A stretch of DNA of 40,998 nucleotides from Vicingus serpentipes (GTDB taxonomy: Bacteria; Bacteroidota; Bacteroidia; Flavobacteriales_E; Vicingaceae): contig JAGFIT010000085.1 of NCBI GenBank assembly GCA_024103385.1, forward strand, positions 1 through 40,998, written 5' to 3'. Position 1 is the stretch's first letter; every line of letters starts with the position of its first letter. The translations under genes were made by a program, and so were the position numbers. The notes under the pieces were generated by a model. It worked only from the letters and a program-made list of their open reading frames with translations. It was not told the DNA's origin and did not search any database. Below are positions 6,921 to 15,277 of the stretch, piece after piece.

Positions 6921-7854
6921 CTTTATTAATAATTAATTTGGTTTGATTAATAAACTCAATAGCATCAATCATACTTATGTCATTTTCATTAGCCAAGGGT
7001 TGTTCTTTTGCGAACTTTACTAAATCGGCTAACACAAGCGTTTTATTAAGCTTATTCATAGTTTGAGTATCGATATTTTGTAATCGAAGCTCGTGCATAA
7101 TTTCAGCAGTTGTTTCTTCTAGCGCATTTACTTGGTAGCGTTGCTCAATATAGGTTCTTAATATTTCTGAAATTTCAGAATGGTATTGTTTTACTTTACC
7201 CGATTGCCATAGCTTTTCGTTTTTGACCTTCTCCAGTTTTTCCAGTGCAATTATATGAGGAGGAATGACAGGTATTACTTCTTCTACCATTTCTTCTTTA
7301 GGTCGGTTTCTTAAATAACGTACTAGTAGTATGATGACAATGATTAACGCCAGCGTGCCAAGGAGGTATATCCAATTGTCTTTTAACCAATCGATAATAC
7401 TAAATGGCTCATCTAAAGGTGATTTGATGTCGAAAATAGCTGCAGCAGTATCTACGGGAACGGTTTGAACTTCTATTAGCAAAGGTTCTGTTTCTAAGGT
7501 ATCTTCATTTACGATAAACTGAAAAGGGGGTATAGCATAATATCCAGAGTCGAAAGAAGTAATAGTAATCGTTTTTATTTGTTCAAATAAATAAGGGTCT
7601 TCTTTATCTGGAATTAAAGTATCGATTGGTAATTGATCAACAATTTCTACAAATTTGTTGATGGTATCGTGGATTTGAGGAAACTGGATAGTTACTTGGT
7701 TTTCATCTACTCGGTAGGTAATACTTAGTTCAATATGAGCTTGTTCACCTATTAAAATGAAATTGGTATCCATTGTAGCTTTAACTACTGCTTTTTGAGC
7801 GGTAAGATTAAAAATCCCAGCAAGGAATGTTAATGTAAAGAGTAACTTTTTCAT
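6886..7854 (-). CDS. BatD-like secreted membrane protein of the Bat operon
   Basis: The 322-residue protein has signal peptide MKKLLFTLTFLAGIFNLTAQ, an extracytoplasmic region of about 150 residues that resembles the N-terminal beta domains of BatD, one transmembrane helix (about 161-182, WIYLLGTLALIIVIILLVRY) and a helical cytoplasmic part of about 130 residues. A gene of this kind between DUF58 and batA is common in Bacteroidota Bat operons, and its product is usually left as hypothetical or DUF4381-like. Its ATG overlaps the DUF58 stop (ATGA). The final TPPAIPSGE is encoded by a palindromic repeat, so the native C-terminus has probably been replaced or extended. The likely role is as a membrane adaptor in the Bat complex, inferred only from position. 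Confidence 0.75.
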   Translation of the reverse strand: MKKLLFTLTFLAGIFNLTAQKAVVKATMDTNFILIGEQAHIELSITYRVDENQVTIQFPQIHDTINKFVEIVDQLPIDTLIPDKEDPYLFEQIKTITITSFDSGYYAIPPFQFIVNEDTLETEPLLIEVQTVPVDTAAAIFDIKSPLDEPFSIIDWLKDNWIYLLGTLALIIVIILLVRYLRNRPKEEMVEEVIPVIPPHIIALEKLEKVKNEKLWQSGKVKQYHSEISEILRTYIEQRYQVNALEETTAEIMHELRLQNIDTQTMNKLNKTLVLADLVKFAKEQPLANENDISMIDAIEFINQTKLIINKDETPPAIPSGE

Positions 7855-8735
7855 CTTGCTCCCCTTCTTTTAAATAAAGCCATTAACGGTTTTACGTAGT
7901 CTTCATGAGTTGCTATGTTGGTGTTGTCAACTCCCCCTCTTTTAAAGGTGTTTTTTAAGTAATCATTTCTTTTCAACGCTTCAATTTTGTACTCTTTTTG
8001 AACATCCTTATCCGAAGTATTAACCCATTGTACCTGATTGGTTTCACTGTCTAGCATGGGTACTAATCCAATGTTTGGTAATTCATCTTCGGCTTTATCG
8101 TGTAATCGAAGTGCCATCAAATCATGTTTTCTATTGGCAATTTTTAATGCGTTTTCAAAATCATGATGGGTTACAAAGTCAGAGATTAAAAAAGCAGTAC
8201 TTCGTTTTTTAATCACATTGGTAAAATATTTTAAAGCCAATTCGATATTGGTTCCTTTACTTTCAGGGGTAAAATCAATTAAGTCTCTAATAATCATTAA
8301 AATATGACTTCTTCCTTTTTTTGGAGGAATAAATTTTTCGATTTTATCAGAAAAGAAAATAACGCCTATTTTATCGTTGTTTTGAATAGCAGAGAAAGCG
8401 AGTACGGCACATATTTCTGTGGCTAATTCTTGTTTGCTTTTCTGTTGAGTACCAAATTCTTTAGATCCACTTACATCAACTAAAAGCATTACTGTCATTT
8501 CACGTTCTTCTTCAAACACTTTTACGAAAGGATGATTAAATCGGGCGGTAACGTTCCAATCAATGGTTCTTATTTCATCTCCATGTTGGTATTCTCTTAC
8601 TTCACTAAAGGCCATTCCTCTTCCTTTGAAAGCAGAATGGTATTCACCCGAAAATATTTGATTACTTAATCCTCGGGTTTTAATTTCAATCTTTCTTACC
8701 TTTTTCAGTAATTCAGCTGTCGATTGATTGCTCAC
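7851..8735 (-). CDS. DUF58 domain protein (VWA-like, MoxR-associated)
   Basis: The 294-residue soluble protein has the DUF58 signature GDEIRTIDWNVTARFNHPFV and a VWA-like core with LLVDVSGSKEFGT and later FLISDFVTHHDF. There is no signal peptide or membrane segment, so it acts in the cytoplasm. DUF58 proteins are almost always encoded next to a MoxR ATPase, as here (3 bp downstream of it), and the pair is thought to act on the VWA proteins BatA/BatB. Translation is coupled to the next gene through an ATGA overlap. Length and motifs are normal for the family. Confidence 0.9.
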   Translation of the reverse strand: MSNQSTAELLKKVRKIEIKTRGLSNQIFSGEYHSAFKGRGMAFSEVREYQHGDEIRTIDWNVTARFNHPFVKVFEEEREMTVMLLVDVSGSKEFGTQQKSKQELATEICAVLAFSAIQNNDKIGVIFFSDKIEKFIPPKKGRSHILMIIRDLIDFTPESKGTNIELALKYFTNVIKKRSTAFLISDFVTHHDFENALKIANRKHDLMALRLHDKAEDELPNIGLVPMLDSETNQVQWVNTSDKDVQKEYKIEALKRNDYLKNTFKRGGVDNTNIATHEDYVKPLMALFKRRGAR

Positions 8736-8738
8736 TGG

Positions 8739-9791
8739 TTATGGGATTTCAACGTTATTTAAAATTCCATTTATAATTTCTTCAGAAGTGATGTTTTCAG
8801 CTTCAGCTTCATAGCTTAAACCAATTCTGTGCCTTAGCACATCATGACAAATAGCCCTTACATCTTCTGGAATGACATAACCTCTTCGCTTGATGAATGC
8901 ATATGCTTTGGCTGCTAAAGCTAAATTAATACTTGCTCTTGGAGATCCTCCAAAACTGATTAAATTTTTATATTCTGTTAAGTTGTGATTCTCAGGATGA
9001 CGAGTAGCATCAACAATATCTACGATATATTGTTCAATTTTTTCATCCATATAAACTTCTTTAACTACAGCTCTTGCTTTGATAATGCTTTCTGGGCTAA
9101 TTACTTTATTGGGTGTAGGAAAACCATTAATGGAGTTTCTGATGATAATTTTTTCTTCTTCTTTTTTAGGATAATCCAACACTACTTTTAGCATAAAACG
9201 GTCCACTTGTGCTTCAGGTAATGGGTAGGTTCCTTCTTGTTCAACAGGGTTTTGAGTAGCCAACACTAAAAATGGTTCAGGAAGTTTAAAGGTTTCTTCA
9301 CCAATGGTAATTTGTCGTTCTTGCATCGCTTCTAGTAAAGCACTTTGCACTTTTGCTGGAGCACGGTTAATCTCATCAGCTAAAACAAAGTTGGCAAAAA
9401 TAGGCCCCTTCTTCACACTAAATGCTTCTTGTTTTTGGTTGTATATCATGGTTCCAATAACATCGGCTGGTAGTAAATCAGGTGTAAATTGAACTCGACT
9501 AAAAGCAGCATCTGCCGTTTTAGCTAAAGTGGTAATGGCTAGTGTTTTTGCTAAACCAGGAACTCCTTCTAACAAAATATGTCCATTGGAAAGTAAGCCA
9601 ATTAGTAAACTTTCTGTCATGTGTTTTTGACCGATAATTACTTTTTCCATTTCCATGGTTAGTAAATCAACAAAAGCACTTTCTTTCTGAATTTTTTCAT
9701 TTAACGCCTTAATATCCACATTTGAAGAATGTGACTGAGGAGTTGCAATAATCTCCTGAGGCTTATTGGTGTTTAGTTCTGTTCCTTCCAT
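8739..9791 (-). CDS. MoxR family AAA+ ATPase
   Basis: The 350-residue cytoplasmic ATPase has Walker A GVPGLAKT (76-83), Walker B FVLADEINRAP, the sensor region LATQNPVEQEGTYPLPEAQ and the C-terminal lid with GGSPRASI. These are diagnostic for the MoxR group. About 40 extra residues precede the AAA core. MoxR proteins act as chaperones that activate or assemble VWA proteins; here the likely targets are DUF58, BatA and BatB of the same operon. It is the first gene of the operon, with a promoter-like sequence immediately upstream and a leader of only about 17 bases. Confidence 0.93.
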   Translation of the reverse strand: MEGTELNTNKPQEIIATPQSHSSNVDIKALNEKIQKESAFVDLLTMEMEKVIIGQKHMTESLLIGLLSNGHILLEGVPGLAKTLAITTLAKTADAAFSRVQFTPDLLPADVIGTMIYNQKQEAFSVKKGPIFANFVLADEINRAPAKVQSALLEAMQERQITIGEETFKLPEPFLVLATQNPVEQEGTYPLPEAQVDRFMLKVVLDYPKKEEEKIIIRNSINGFPTPNKVISPESIIKARAVVKEVYMDEKIEQYIVDIVDATRHPENHNLTEYKNLISFGGSPRASINLALAAKAYAFIKRRGYVIPEDVRAICHDVLRHRIGLSYEAEAENITSEEIINGILNNVEIP

Positions 9792-9813
9792 AAGTATTCC
9801 GTATAATTTAATC

Positions 9814-9849
9814 CAAAATTAGTAAGTGATGTTAATTTTAACAACAAAA
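9814..9849 (-). promoter_or_regulatory. Putative Bacteroidota promoter of the moxR-bat operon
   Basis: On the minus strand the -7 element TAATTTTG (9814-9821, matching TAnnTTTG) is preceded by TTG (9842-9844) about 20 bp upstream. This matches the -33/-7 arrangement of the phylum. The predicted start site lies about 17 bases before the moxR ATG. Confidence 0.5.
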
Positions 9850-9891
9850 GTAAATAAACCATTGTTAAAAAATGTTAAAAGAAATAATTGG

Positions 9892-9899
9892 TAAATTTG
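9892..9899 (+). promoter_or_regulatory. Putative -7 element for the T9SS-protein gene
   Basis: TAAATTTG matches the Bacteroidota -7 consensus TAnnTTTG and lies 27 bp before the ATG at 9926. No good TTG sits at the ideal -33 distance; the nearest, at 9862-9864, is too far. It diverges from the moxR promoter. Confidence 0.4.
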
Positions 9900-9925
9900 G
9901 TAGATAAAATATTAAATATGTGCTT

Positions 9926-12046
9926 ATGAGACTGTTGCTATTATCAATTTGTATTTTTCTTTTTCAATCTATTTTTGCTCAAAAAAAAGTATCTTTTTCA
10001 AAGCAGAATATATCTGTTCAAAAATCAACCGTAGTTTCCCCTAAAACAATTGAGGAAAGTTTTAATGCTAATATAGTGAATAAAGAAGCTCCAACACCGG
10101 ACGGAAATTCAGTTAAATCTTATGTGCTTCAACAAAAAATTAAGTCAAGAAAACTTTTCCCTTATAGAAAAGCTTCATCTAACAATAAAAAAGGTGCTTC
10201 AGCAGCACAACCTTCTGTCGGTAAAGAGTTTGCCTTAAAAAGATATGTGCTTGGAAATGTTTATGATTTGTATGGTGGAACCCCAAATGATAATACATTG
10301 GCTGTTTCTAATGCAGGAAACGCTTTGGTTGGGGTTAACTCGTTTATTTTCGCTTATGATTTACTTGGCGATTCTAATTTATACCCAGGTCCAGCAAGTA
10401 AGATTAGCCTTGCCTCATTCACGAATAGTTCTGATGTTTTTGATCCTAAAATTATTTATGATAAAGAAGCAGATCGTTTTATTTTGGTGTTCTTAAAAAA
10501 TAGAGCACCAGGAGATAATATGGTGGTGGTGTGTTTTTCAACTACCAATAATCCTGTTGATCCGTGGAATGCATATGAGTTACCAGGCAACCCTTTAAAC
10601 AACAATAGATGGACAGATTTTCCTGCTATAGCAATGACGGAAACAGATTTGTTTATTACAGGTAATTTAATAATACCTAATGTTAGTTGGCAAGTGGGAT
10701 TTGATGGTTCTATTATCTGGCAAATAGAAAAAGCAAAAGGATATAATGGTGACCCCACTTTAAATACGGTACTTTTCAATGATGTTAAATACGGAGGAAA
10801 TTTTGTGCGAAATTTACACCCTATACAGGGAGCAGATGGAGCAGCTGATGAAATGTACTTGTTATCAAATAGAAATTTTGATTTAACGAATGACTCTATA
10901 TTTATTGCTAGTGTGGTAGGAAAATCAACAGATGCAACCCAAAGTCTTACAGTGGATGTTTATCAATCTAATTTAAATTATGGAATGCCACCTAATGGAA
11001 GGCAACAAGATACAGATACAACAGATCCTACAGGAGGTTTACAAACAAATGATGCTAGAGTTTTAGGAGCGATTAAAATTGGCGACAACGTACAGTTTGT
11101 TTCTAATAGTATAAATCCAGCAACAGGATTGGCAGCTATTTATCATGGAACAATTGCTGACATAGCGACAGCACCATCAATTACCGCAACTCTTATTGCA
11201 GATACCACTAAAGATTTTGGTTATCCTAATATTGCTTGGACAGGAAATGAGGATTGTGATATTGAAACAATTATAGCTTTTGATTATTCTTCTTTAACAG
11301 ATTTCCCAGGTACAGCTGCTGTCTATTACGACAATGATGGAAATTACTCAGACTACAAAATAGTTAAGGCTGGTGAAGATTATTCTGATGCGCTAACTGG
11401 AACTTATGAGAGATGGGGGGATTATTTTGGTTTACAGCGTAACTATGCTCAACCAGGAAGCACCTATTCTTTTGGGTGTTTTGGAAAAAATAAAAAATTT
11501 ACAGGATGGTGTGCAGAGTTGATTAGCCCTGATACGAATATGATTACCGCAACAGTATTTAAAGAGCAAGACGCAACATCTTGTCAACAAAAAATAACTG
11601 TCACTGCAGCAGGAGGAGAAGCTCCATACACTTATACTTGGGATTACGATGTGTCTAATGATTCTAATTCAACAACGGGCGTTTGTTTTGGAGTTTCTAG
11701 AACATTAACCATTACAGATTCTAGAGGTTGTACATATGTAGTGACTGTTGTTGGCGCTTATCCTACAGCAATTAAAACACACTCTAATAATGTAAATACT
11801 CTTGCTTACCCCAATCCTTTTACAGATGAATTGTCGGTTGAATTTTACTTGGATAAAGACCAACGAATTAATGCTGTAATATATGATGTTACTGGTCGTA
11901 AAGTGGCTGATATCCTACAGCAATCTGCTAGAAAAGGATTAAATGAATTGAATTTTTCTTTAGCTCCTTTGAAATCTGGAAATTATATATTGAAGATTGA
12001 AGGTGAAGGTGTGGAGATAATGAACAAAAAGATTGTGAAAGAATGA
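9926..12046 (+). CDS. Secreted protein with type IX secretion C-terminal sorting domain
   Basis: The 706-residue product starts with signal peptide MRLLLLSICIFLFQSIFAQ. I use the ATG at 9926; a GTG two codons earlier would only lengthen the signal. The body (about 100-540) has no motif I can name but looks like a beta-rich, Asp/Asn-rich surface protein with propeller-like features. The region around 555-600 (QKITVTAAGGEAPYTYTWDY) is a typical SprB-like or PKD-like repeat. The last 80 or so residues (AYPNPFTDELSVEFYLDKD to GNYILKIEG) are a type A T9SS sorting domain, so the protein should be exported across the outer membrane and attached or released. It overlaps the next gene by 4 bp. Confidence 0.85.
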   Translation: MRLLLLSICIFLFQSIFAQKKVSFSKQNISVQKSTVVSPKTIEESFNANIVNKEAPTPDGNSVKSYVLQQKIKSRKLFPYRKASSNNKKGASAAQPSVGKEFALKRYVLGNVYDLYGGTPNDNTLAVSNAGNALVGVNSFIFAYDLLGDSNLYPGPASKISLASFTNSSDVFDPKIIYDKEADRFILVFLKNRAPGDNMVVVCFSTTNNPVDPWNAYELPGNPLNNNRWTDFPAIAMTETDLFITGNLIIPNVSWQVGFDGSIIWQIEKAKGYNGDPTLNTVLFNDVKYGGNFVRNLHPIQGADGAADEMYLLSNRNFDLTNDSIFIASVVGKSTDATQSLTVDVYQSNLNYGMPPNGRQQDTDTTDPTGGLQTNDARVLGAIKIGDNVQFVSNSINPATGLAAIYHGTIADIATAPSITATLIADTTKDFGYPNIAWTGNEDCDIETIIAFDYSSLTDFPGTAAVYYDNDGNYSDYKIVKAGEDYSDALTGTYERWGDYFGLQRNYAQPGSTYSFGCFGKNKKFTGWCAELISPDTNMITATVFKEQDATSCQQKITVTAAGGEAPYTYTWDYDVSNDSNSTTGVCFGVSRTLTITDSRGCTYVVTVVGAYPTAIKTHSNNVNTLAYPNPFTDELSVEFYLDKDQRINAVIYDVTGRKVADILQQSARKGLNELNFSLAPLKSGNYILKIEGEGVEIMNKKIVKE

Positions 12047-12453
12047 GTGAGAAAAACGGGTTGAGTTTACAGGATACTATCAATATGGTTAAAGAGTTCC
12101 ATGAGGCTTTTAACATAGAGAACGAACAAGAGCCAAAAGGGGCTATATTAGAAAAAGATTATTTATTGAGATATAAGTTGATGCGAGAGGAGAACGAAGA
12201 GTACCTAGAGGCGGCAGAAAAAGGAGATTTGATAGAGATCGCTGATGCTTGTGGAGATATGTTGTATATATTATGTGGAACTTTATTAAAACATGGATTA
12301 CAACATAAAATAGAAGAAGTTTTTAAAGAGATTCAAGAGAGCAATATGAGTAAGTTGGATGCTAACGGAAATCCTATTTATAGAGAAGATGGTAAAGTGT
12401 TAAAAAGTGACTTGTACTTTAAACCTAATATTAAAACCATTTTAAATAACTAA
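12043..12453 (+). CDS. MazG/PRA-PH-like NTP pyrophosphohydrolase
   Basis: The 136-residue all-helical protein has the metal-binding signature of the all-alpha NTP pyrophosphatase superfamily: MREENEEYLEA (ExxE) in one helix and IADACGDMLYI (ExxD-type) in the next. The end (SNMSKLDANGNPIYREDGKV, then LKSDLYFKPNI) is the hallmark of the phosphoribosyl-ATP diphosphatase-like group with a C-terminal hairpin that recognises the nucleotide. It is likely cytoplasmic and cleaves nucleoside triphosphates to monophosphates, perhaps for house-cleaning. Its ATG overlaps the stop of the upstream secreted-protein gene; there is no clear functional link. It converges on the peptide-transporter operon with a 6-bp gap. 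Confidence 0.8.
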   Translation: MSEKNGLSLQDTINMVKEFHEAFNIENEQEPKGAILEKDYLLRYKLMREENEEYLEAAEKGDLIEIADACGDMLYILCGTLLKHGLQHKIEEVFKEIQESNMSKLDANGNPIYREDGKVLKSDLYFKPNIKTILNN

Positions 12454-12470
12454 TTCTAGTTATTTTTTTA
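12444..12470 (+). terminator. Hairpin terminator shared by convergent genes
   Basis: AAATAACTA (12444-12452) and TAGTTATTT (12457-12465) form a perfect 9-bp stem with loop ATTC, followed by a T-run on the plus strand. It includes the stop codons of both convergent genes. Confidence 0.6.
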
Positions 12471-13821
12471 ATTTAGGATTCATCGCATCGGTAAGTCCTT
12501 CACCAATTAAGTTGTAAATAGTTACTGTAATAAAGATGGCAAAACCAGGTATTACAGCCAACCACCAAGCAGTTGAATCTTGTCTTGCAGAAGATAACAT
12601 AGAACCCCAAGTAATGGTTTCTGCAGGAACCCCAACACCAATAAATGATAAAGTGGACTCTATTAGTATCGCAGAGGCAATTCCAAATGCAATAGAAATT
12701 AATACAGGAGACAATGCATTAGGTAAGGCATGACGTACAATAATTCTAAGTTCTTTGTAGCCCAGTGCATTCGCTGCTTCAATGTACTCTAAATTTCTAA
12801 CTCTTAATAATTCTGCTCTTGTAAAACGTGCAATACCTGTCCAAGAAGTTAATCCAATAATCATCATTACAATGAATATTGATGGTTTTGCTACTACAGC
12901 AGCAATGGAGATGATTAAGAATAAACGGGGAATGGACACTACCACTTCAATTAATCTACTAATTAGTATATCAATAGGGATGGTTATTTCTTTTGAAGGA
13001 ATATCTAATTTATTAATCGCTGAAGAAATTAGCTTTGCAATTAACATGATGATAGTAAAAATGATAAAGGAAATGAATAACTCGATAATAAAACTTCCAA
13101 AAGAATCTCCCAATGCATCAGAAAGCGCATAAGAGCGAACTCCAAATCCATAGAAGATAGCTAATATAAAGCTTATTATAAATACTACTAAACTTGGAAT
13201 GTTTGTCTTGAGTTTTTCATCACCATAATACCCAGCAATGGCACCAAAGAAAATGCCTAATAACGCAGCTATTCCCATTGACACAATACCAACTAATAAA
13301 GCTATTCTGGTTCCATGAATCATTCCAGCAAAAACATCATGTCCTAAACCATCAGTACCTAGCCAGTGTTTCCATTTCGTAGATGGTACATCCTGTTCTC
13401 CGAATGGACTCGCAGAGGTGTTAAAGAAATCAATATTTTTAGGTAGGTAAGGGGTAAGTGGCCATATAGCCCAATCATAATTTAAATCTTTCCATGATAC
13501 ATTAATAAATTCCTCTTGCCAATCAGTAATCCCTAAATCTACAGCATATTCTTTTAATACCGGGAAATAAATACCATCATTATATTTAGCAACAATAGGC
13601 TTTTCGTTGGCTAAAAAATCAGCAAATAAGGCAATGATAGCAAAAAAGTAAACAATTCTTAACGACCATACAGCTATCTTGTTTTTTTGAAATTGTTTTT
13701 TAACGATTGACCAATAACTTTCATTCTCATTTCTAGAATAGGCTTCTCTATGTTCAGAAAGAGTAAGTAGGTTATCCTCTTTAATTTTTGATCTAAATAA
13801 TATTGATTTTAAAAAGTTCAT
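12460..13821 (-). CDS. Peptide ABC transporter permease, OppC/DppC type
   Basis: The 453-residue inner-membrane permease has an OppC-type N-terminus with a first membrane helix near 54-72. The BPD_transp_1 domain contains HWLGTDGLGHDVFAGMIHGT (about residues 152-171) and the EAA loop EYIEAANALGYKELRIIVRH, which contacts the ATPase. It is longer than the usual 280-300 residues because of an extracytoplasmic insert (about 75-150) and an extra membrane-helix pair (about 208-260). Such enlarged versions occur in Bacteroidota. The gene start overlaps the OppB-type stop by one base (TAATG), so they are co-translated. No Opp/Dpp ATPase is encoded in this window, so the energising subunits must be elsewhere. 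Confidence 0.88.
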   Translation of the reverse strand: MNFLKSILFRSKIKEDNLLTLSEHREAYSRNENESYWSIVKKQFQKNKIAVWSLRIVYFFAIIALFADFLANEKPIVAKYNDGIYFPVLKEYAVDLGITDWQEEFINVSWKDLNYDWAIWPLTPYLPKNIDFFNTSASPFGEQDVPSTKWKHWLGTDGLGHDVFAGMIHGTRIALLVGIVSMGIAALLGIFFGAIAGYYGDEKLKTNIPSLVVFIISFILAIFYGFGVRSYALSDALGDSFGSFIIELFISFIIFTIIMLIAKLISSAINKLDIPSKEITIPIDILISRLIEVVVSIPRLFLIISIAAVVAKPSIFIVMMIIGLTSWTGIARFTRAELLRVRNLEYIEAANALGYKELRIIVRHALPNALSPVLISIAFGIASAILIESTLSFIGVGVPAETITWGSMLSSARQDSTAWWLAVIPGFAIFITVTIYNLIGEGLTDAMNPKLKK

Positions 13822-15254
13822 TATTTTTTATTAGAGAATGAAATTCTAGGGTCAACATAAGCATATAAAATATCGGCTACTAAATTTCCTACTAAAGTAA
13901 GAATAGCAGTAAACATCAATACCGTAAATACGATAGGGAAGTCTCTAGCAAAGATGGCTTTTAAAGTCAATTGCCCCATTCCTGGAATAGAAAAAATGAC
14001 CTCTATAATAAAAGAACCTGAAATAGCTAAGGGAAATATATTGGCAAATAAGGTAATAATCGGAATTAAAGAATTTCTAAAAGCATGCTTCCATACAATA
14101 ACTTGGTTTTTTAACCCTTTGGCTTTGGCAGTTCTAATGTAATCCATCTCTAATACGTCTAACATTCCCCCTCTCATTTGTCTGGAAATAAAAGCAAAAG
14201 AAGCATAAGTTAAACAGAATAGAGGTAATATAAAATGGTAAGCAGTTTCGAAAAAACGATCAAAAAATGGGGCTGATTCAGGTAAATTCCCTAATCCGAA
14301 AGTAGGAAACCAATCCAATCCACCACCACCTAAGAATTGTATTAACATAGTAGCTATCCAGAAATTAGGTAAAGAGTACAATAAAAAGAGCAGGGTAGTT
14401 ATTAATTTTTCAGTGGTGGAACCTTTAGAAGTGGCAGATTTTACGCCCAATGGTATAGCTACAATATAAGCTATTATGATAGATAATATACTTAATATCA
14501 TGGACCATTTTAATGCTTCAAATATTTTAGAGCTAACAGGACGTTTATCTTGGTAAGAAATACCGTAATCACCCACCACAAAACCAGAAATCCAATTATG
14601 GTATTGATTTTTAAGACCATACCAATGAATGACAGGAATATACCTATTTATTACGCTTTTATTAATAATCATGTGTTCGAAAGCACTTCTAAATTCAAGA
14701 TATTCGTCATCATAATACTCCTTAAGATTTTCTCTTTTTGGTTTAAACACTTCAAATTCAATATCATTTACGATAGAAATCAATTTTTCTTGCTCATAAT
14801 TAATGTATAATTCATTAATAGCTTCTTTCACTTTACGAAGAGCGTTAGAAGTGGTCTCATTAATTTCAATATCAAAAGTTTTAGTTTCTAGTTTTTTTAG
14901 TGTATGGTAATAGGAAGAAACGAGGTTCCAATCACCGTATTCATAAGCTACTCTTTGTAAATTTTCTCGATGAGATTTTTTCTGAATTCTATATAATGTA
15001 TCAGGATAGGTAGCGTTAGTAAAGGAAAAATAAAATAAGGGTAAATCTAAACCAAGCTGGTGACGCAATTCATTATAAGCTTTTTCTCCTGCTAATTTTT
15101 CTCCTGATCTTCCTTCCCCTCCTCCTATACTTTGGTTAAGCATACTATCTACAGGGTCTCCTGGAGCGTTAATGCTGATTACAAACGTTAGTAGAGAAAT
15201 GGCTACTAGTGTAGGAATAAAAATGAGTAGTCTTTTTATGATGTATTTAAACAT
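13821..15254 (-). CDS. Peptide ABC transporter permease, OppB/DppB type
   Basis: The 477-residue permease starts with a classic OppB helix (FKYIIKRLLIFIPTLVAISL) and the conserved NAPGDPVD. A charged extracytoplasmic stretch of about 180 residues (about 50-230) follows; in Escherichia coli OppB the corresponding loop is far shorter. The core resumes with VVGDYGISYQDKRPVSSKI, then five further helices and the EAA loop MDYIRTAKAKGLKNQVIVWK. It ends with an acidic-to-basic ADILYAYVDPRISFSNKK tail. It pairs with the OppC-type protein to form the channel. The gene lies 23 bp after the binding-protein gene. The long insert may act as a dock for the lipoprotein receptor (inference). Confidence 0.88.
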   Translation of the reverse strand: MFKYIIKRLLIFIPTLVAISLLTFVISINAPGDPVDSMLNQSIGGGEGRSGEKLAGEKAYNELRHQLGLDLPLFYFSFTNATYPDTLYRIQKKSHRENLQRVAYEYGDWNLVSSYYHTLKKLETKTFDIEINETTSNALRKVKEAINELYINYEQEKLISIVNDIEFEVFKPKRENLKEYYDDEYLEFRSAFEHMIINKSVINRYIPVIHWYGLKNQYHNWISGFVVGDYGISYQDKRPVSSKIFEALKWSMILSILSIIIAYIVAIPLGVKSATSKGSTTEKLITTLLFLLYSLPNFWIATMLIQFLGGGGLDWFPTFGLGNLPESAPFFDRFFETAYHFILPLFCLTYASFAFISRQMRGGMLDVLEMDYIRTAKAKGLKNQVIVWKHAFRNSLIPIITLFANIFPLAISGSFIIEVIFSIPGMGQLTLKAIFARDFPIVFTVLMFTAILTLVGNLVADILYAYVDPRISFSNKK

Positions 15255-15277
15255 GGTTTAAAAAGTTTCCTCTCAAT

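Noticed and set aside
6225..6929. 234-codon plus-strand ORF opposite batA
   Set aside because: It has no recognisable domain and lies fully antisense to a well-supported VWA gene.
9920..9925. GTG start two codons before the T9SS-protein ATG
   Set aside because: The ATG at 9926 gives a standard signal peptide and is preferred.
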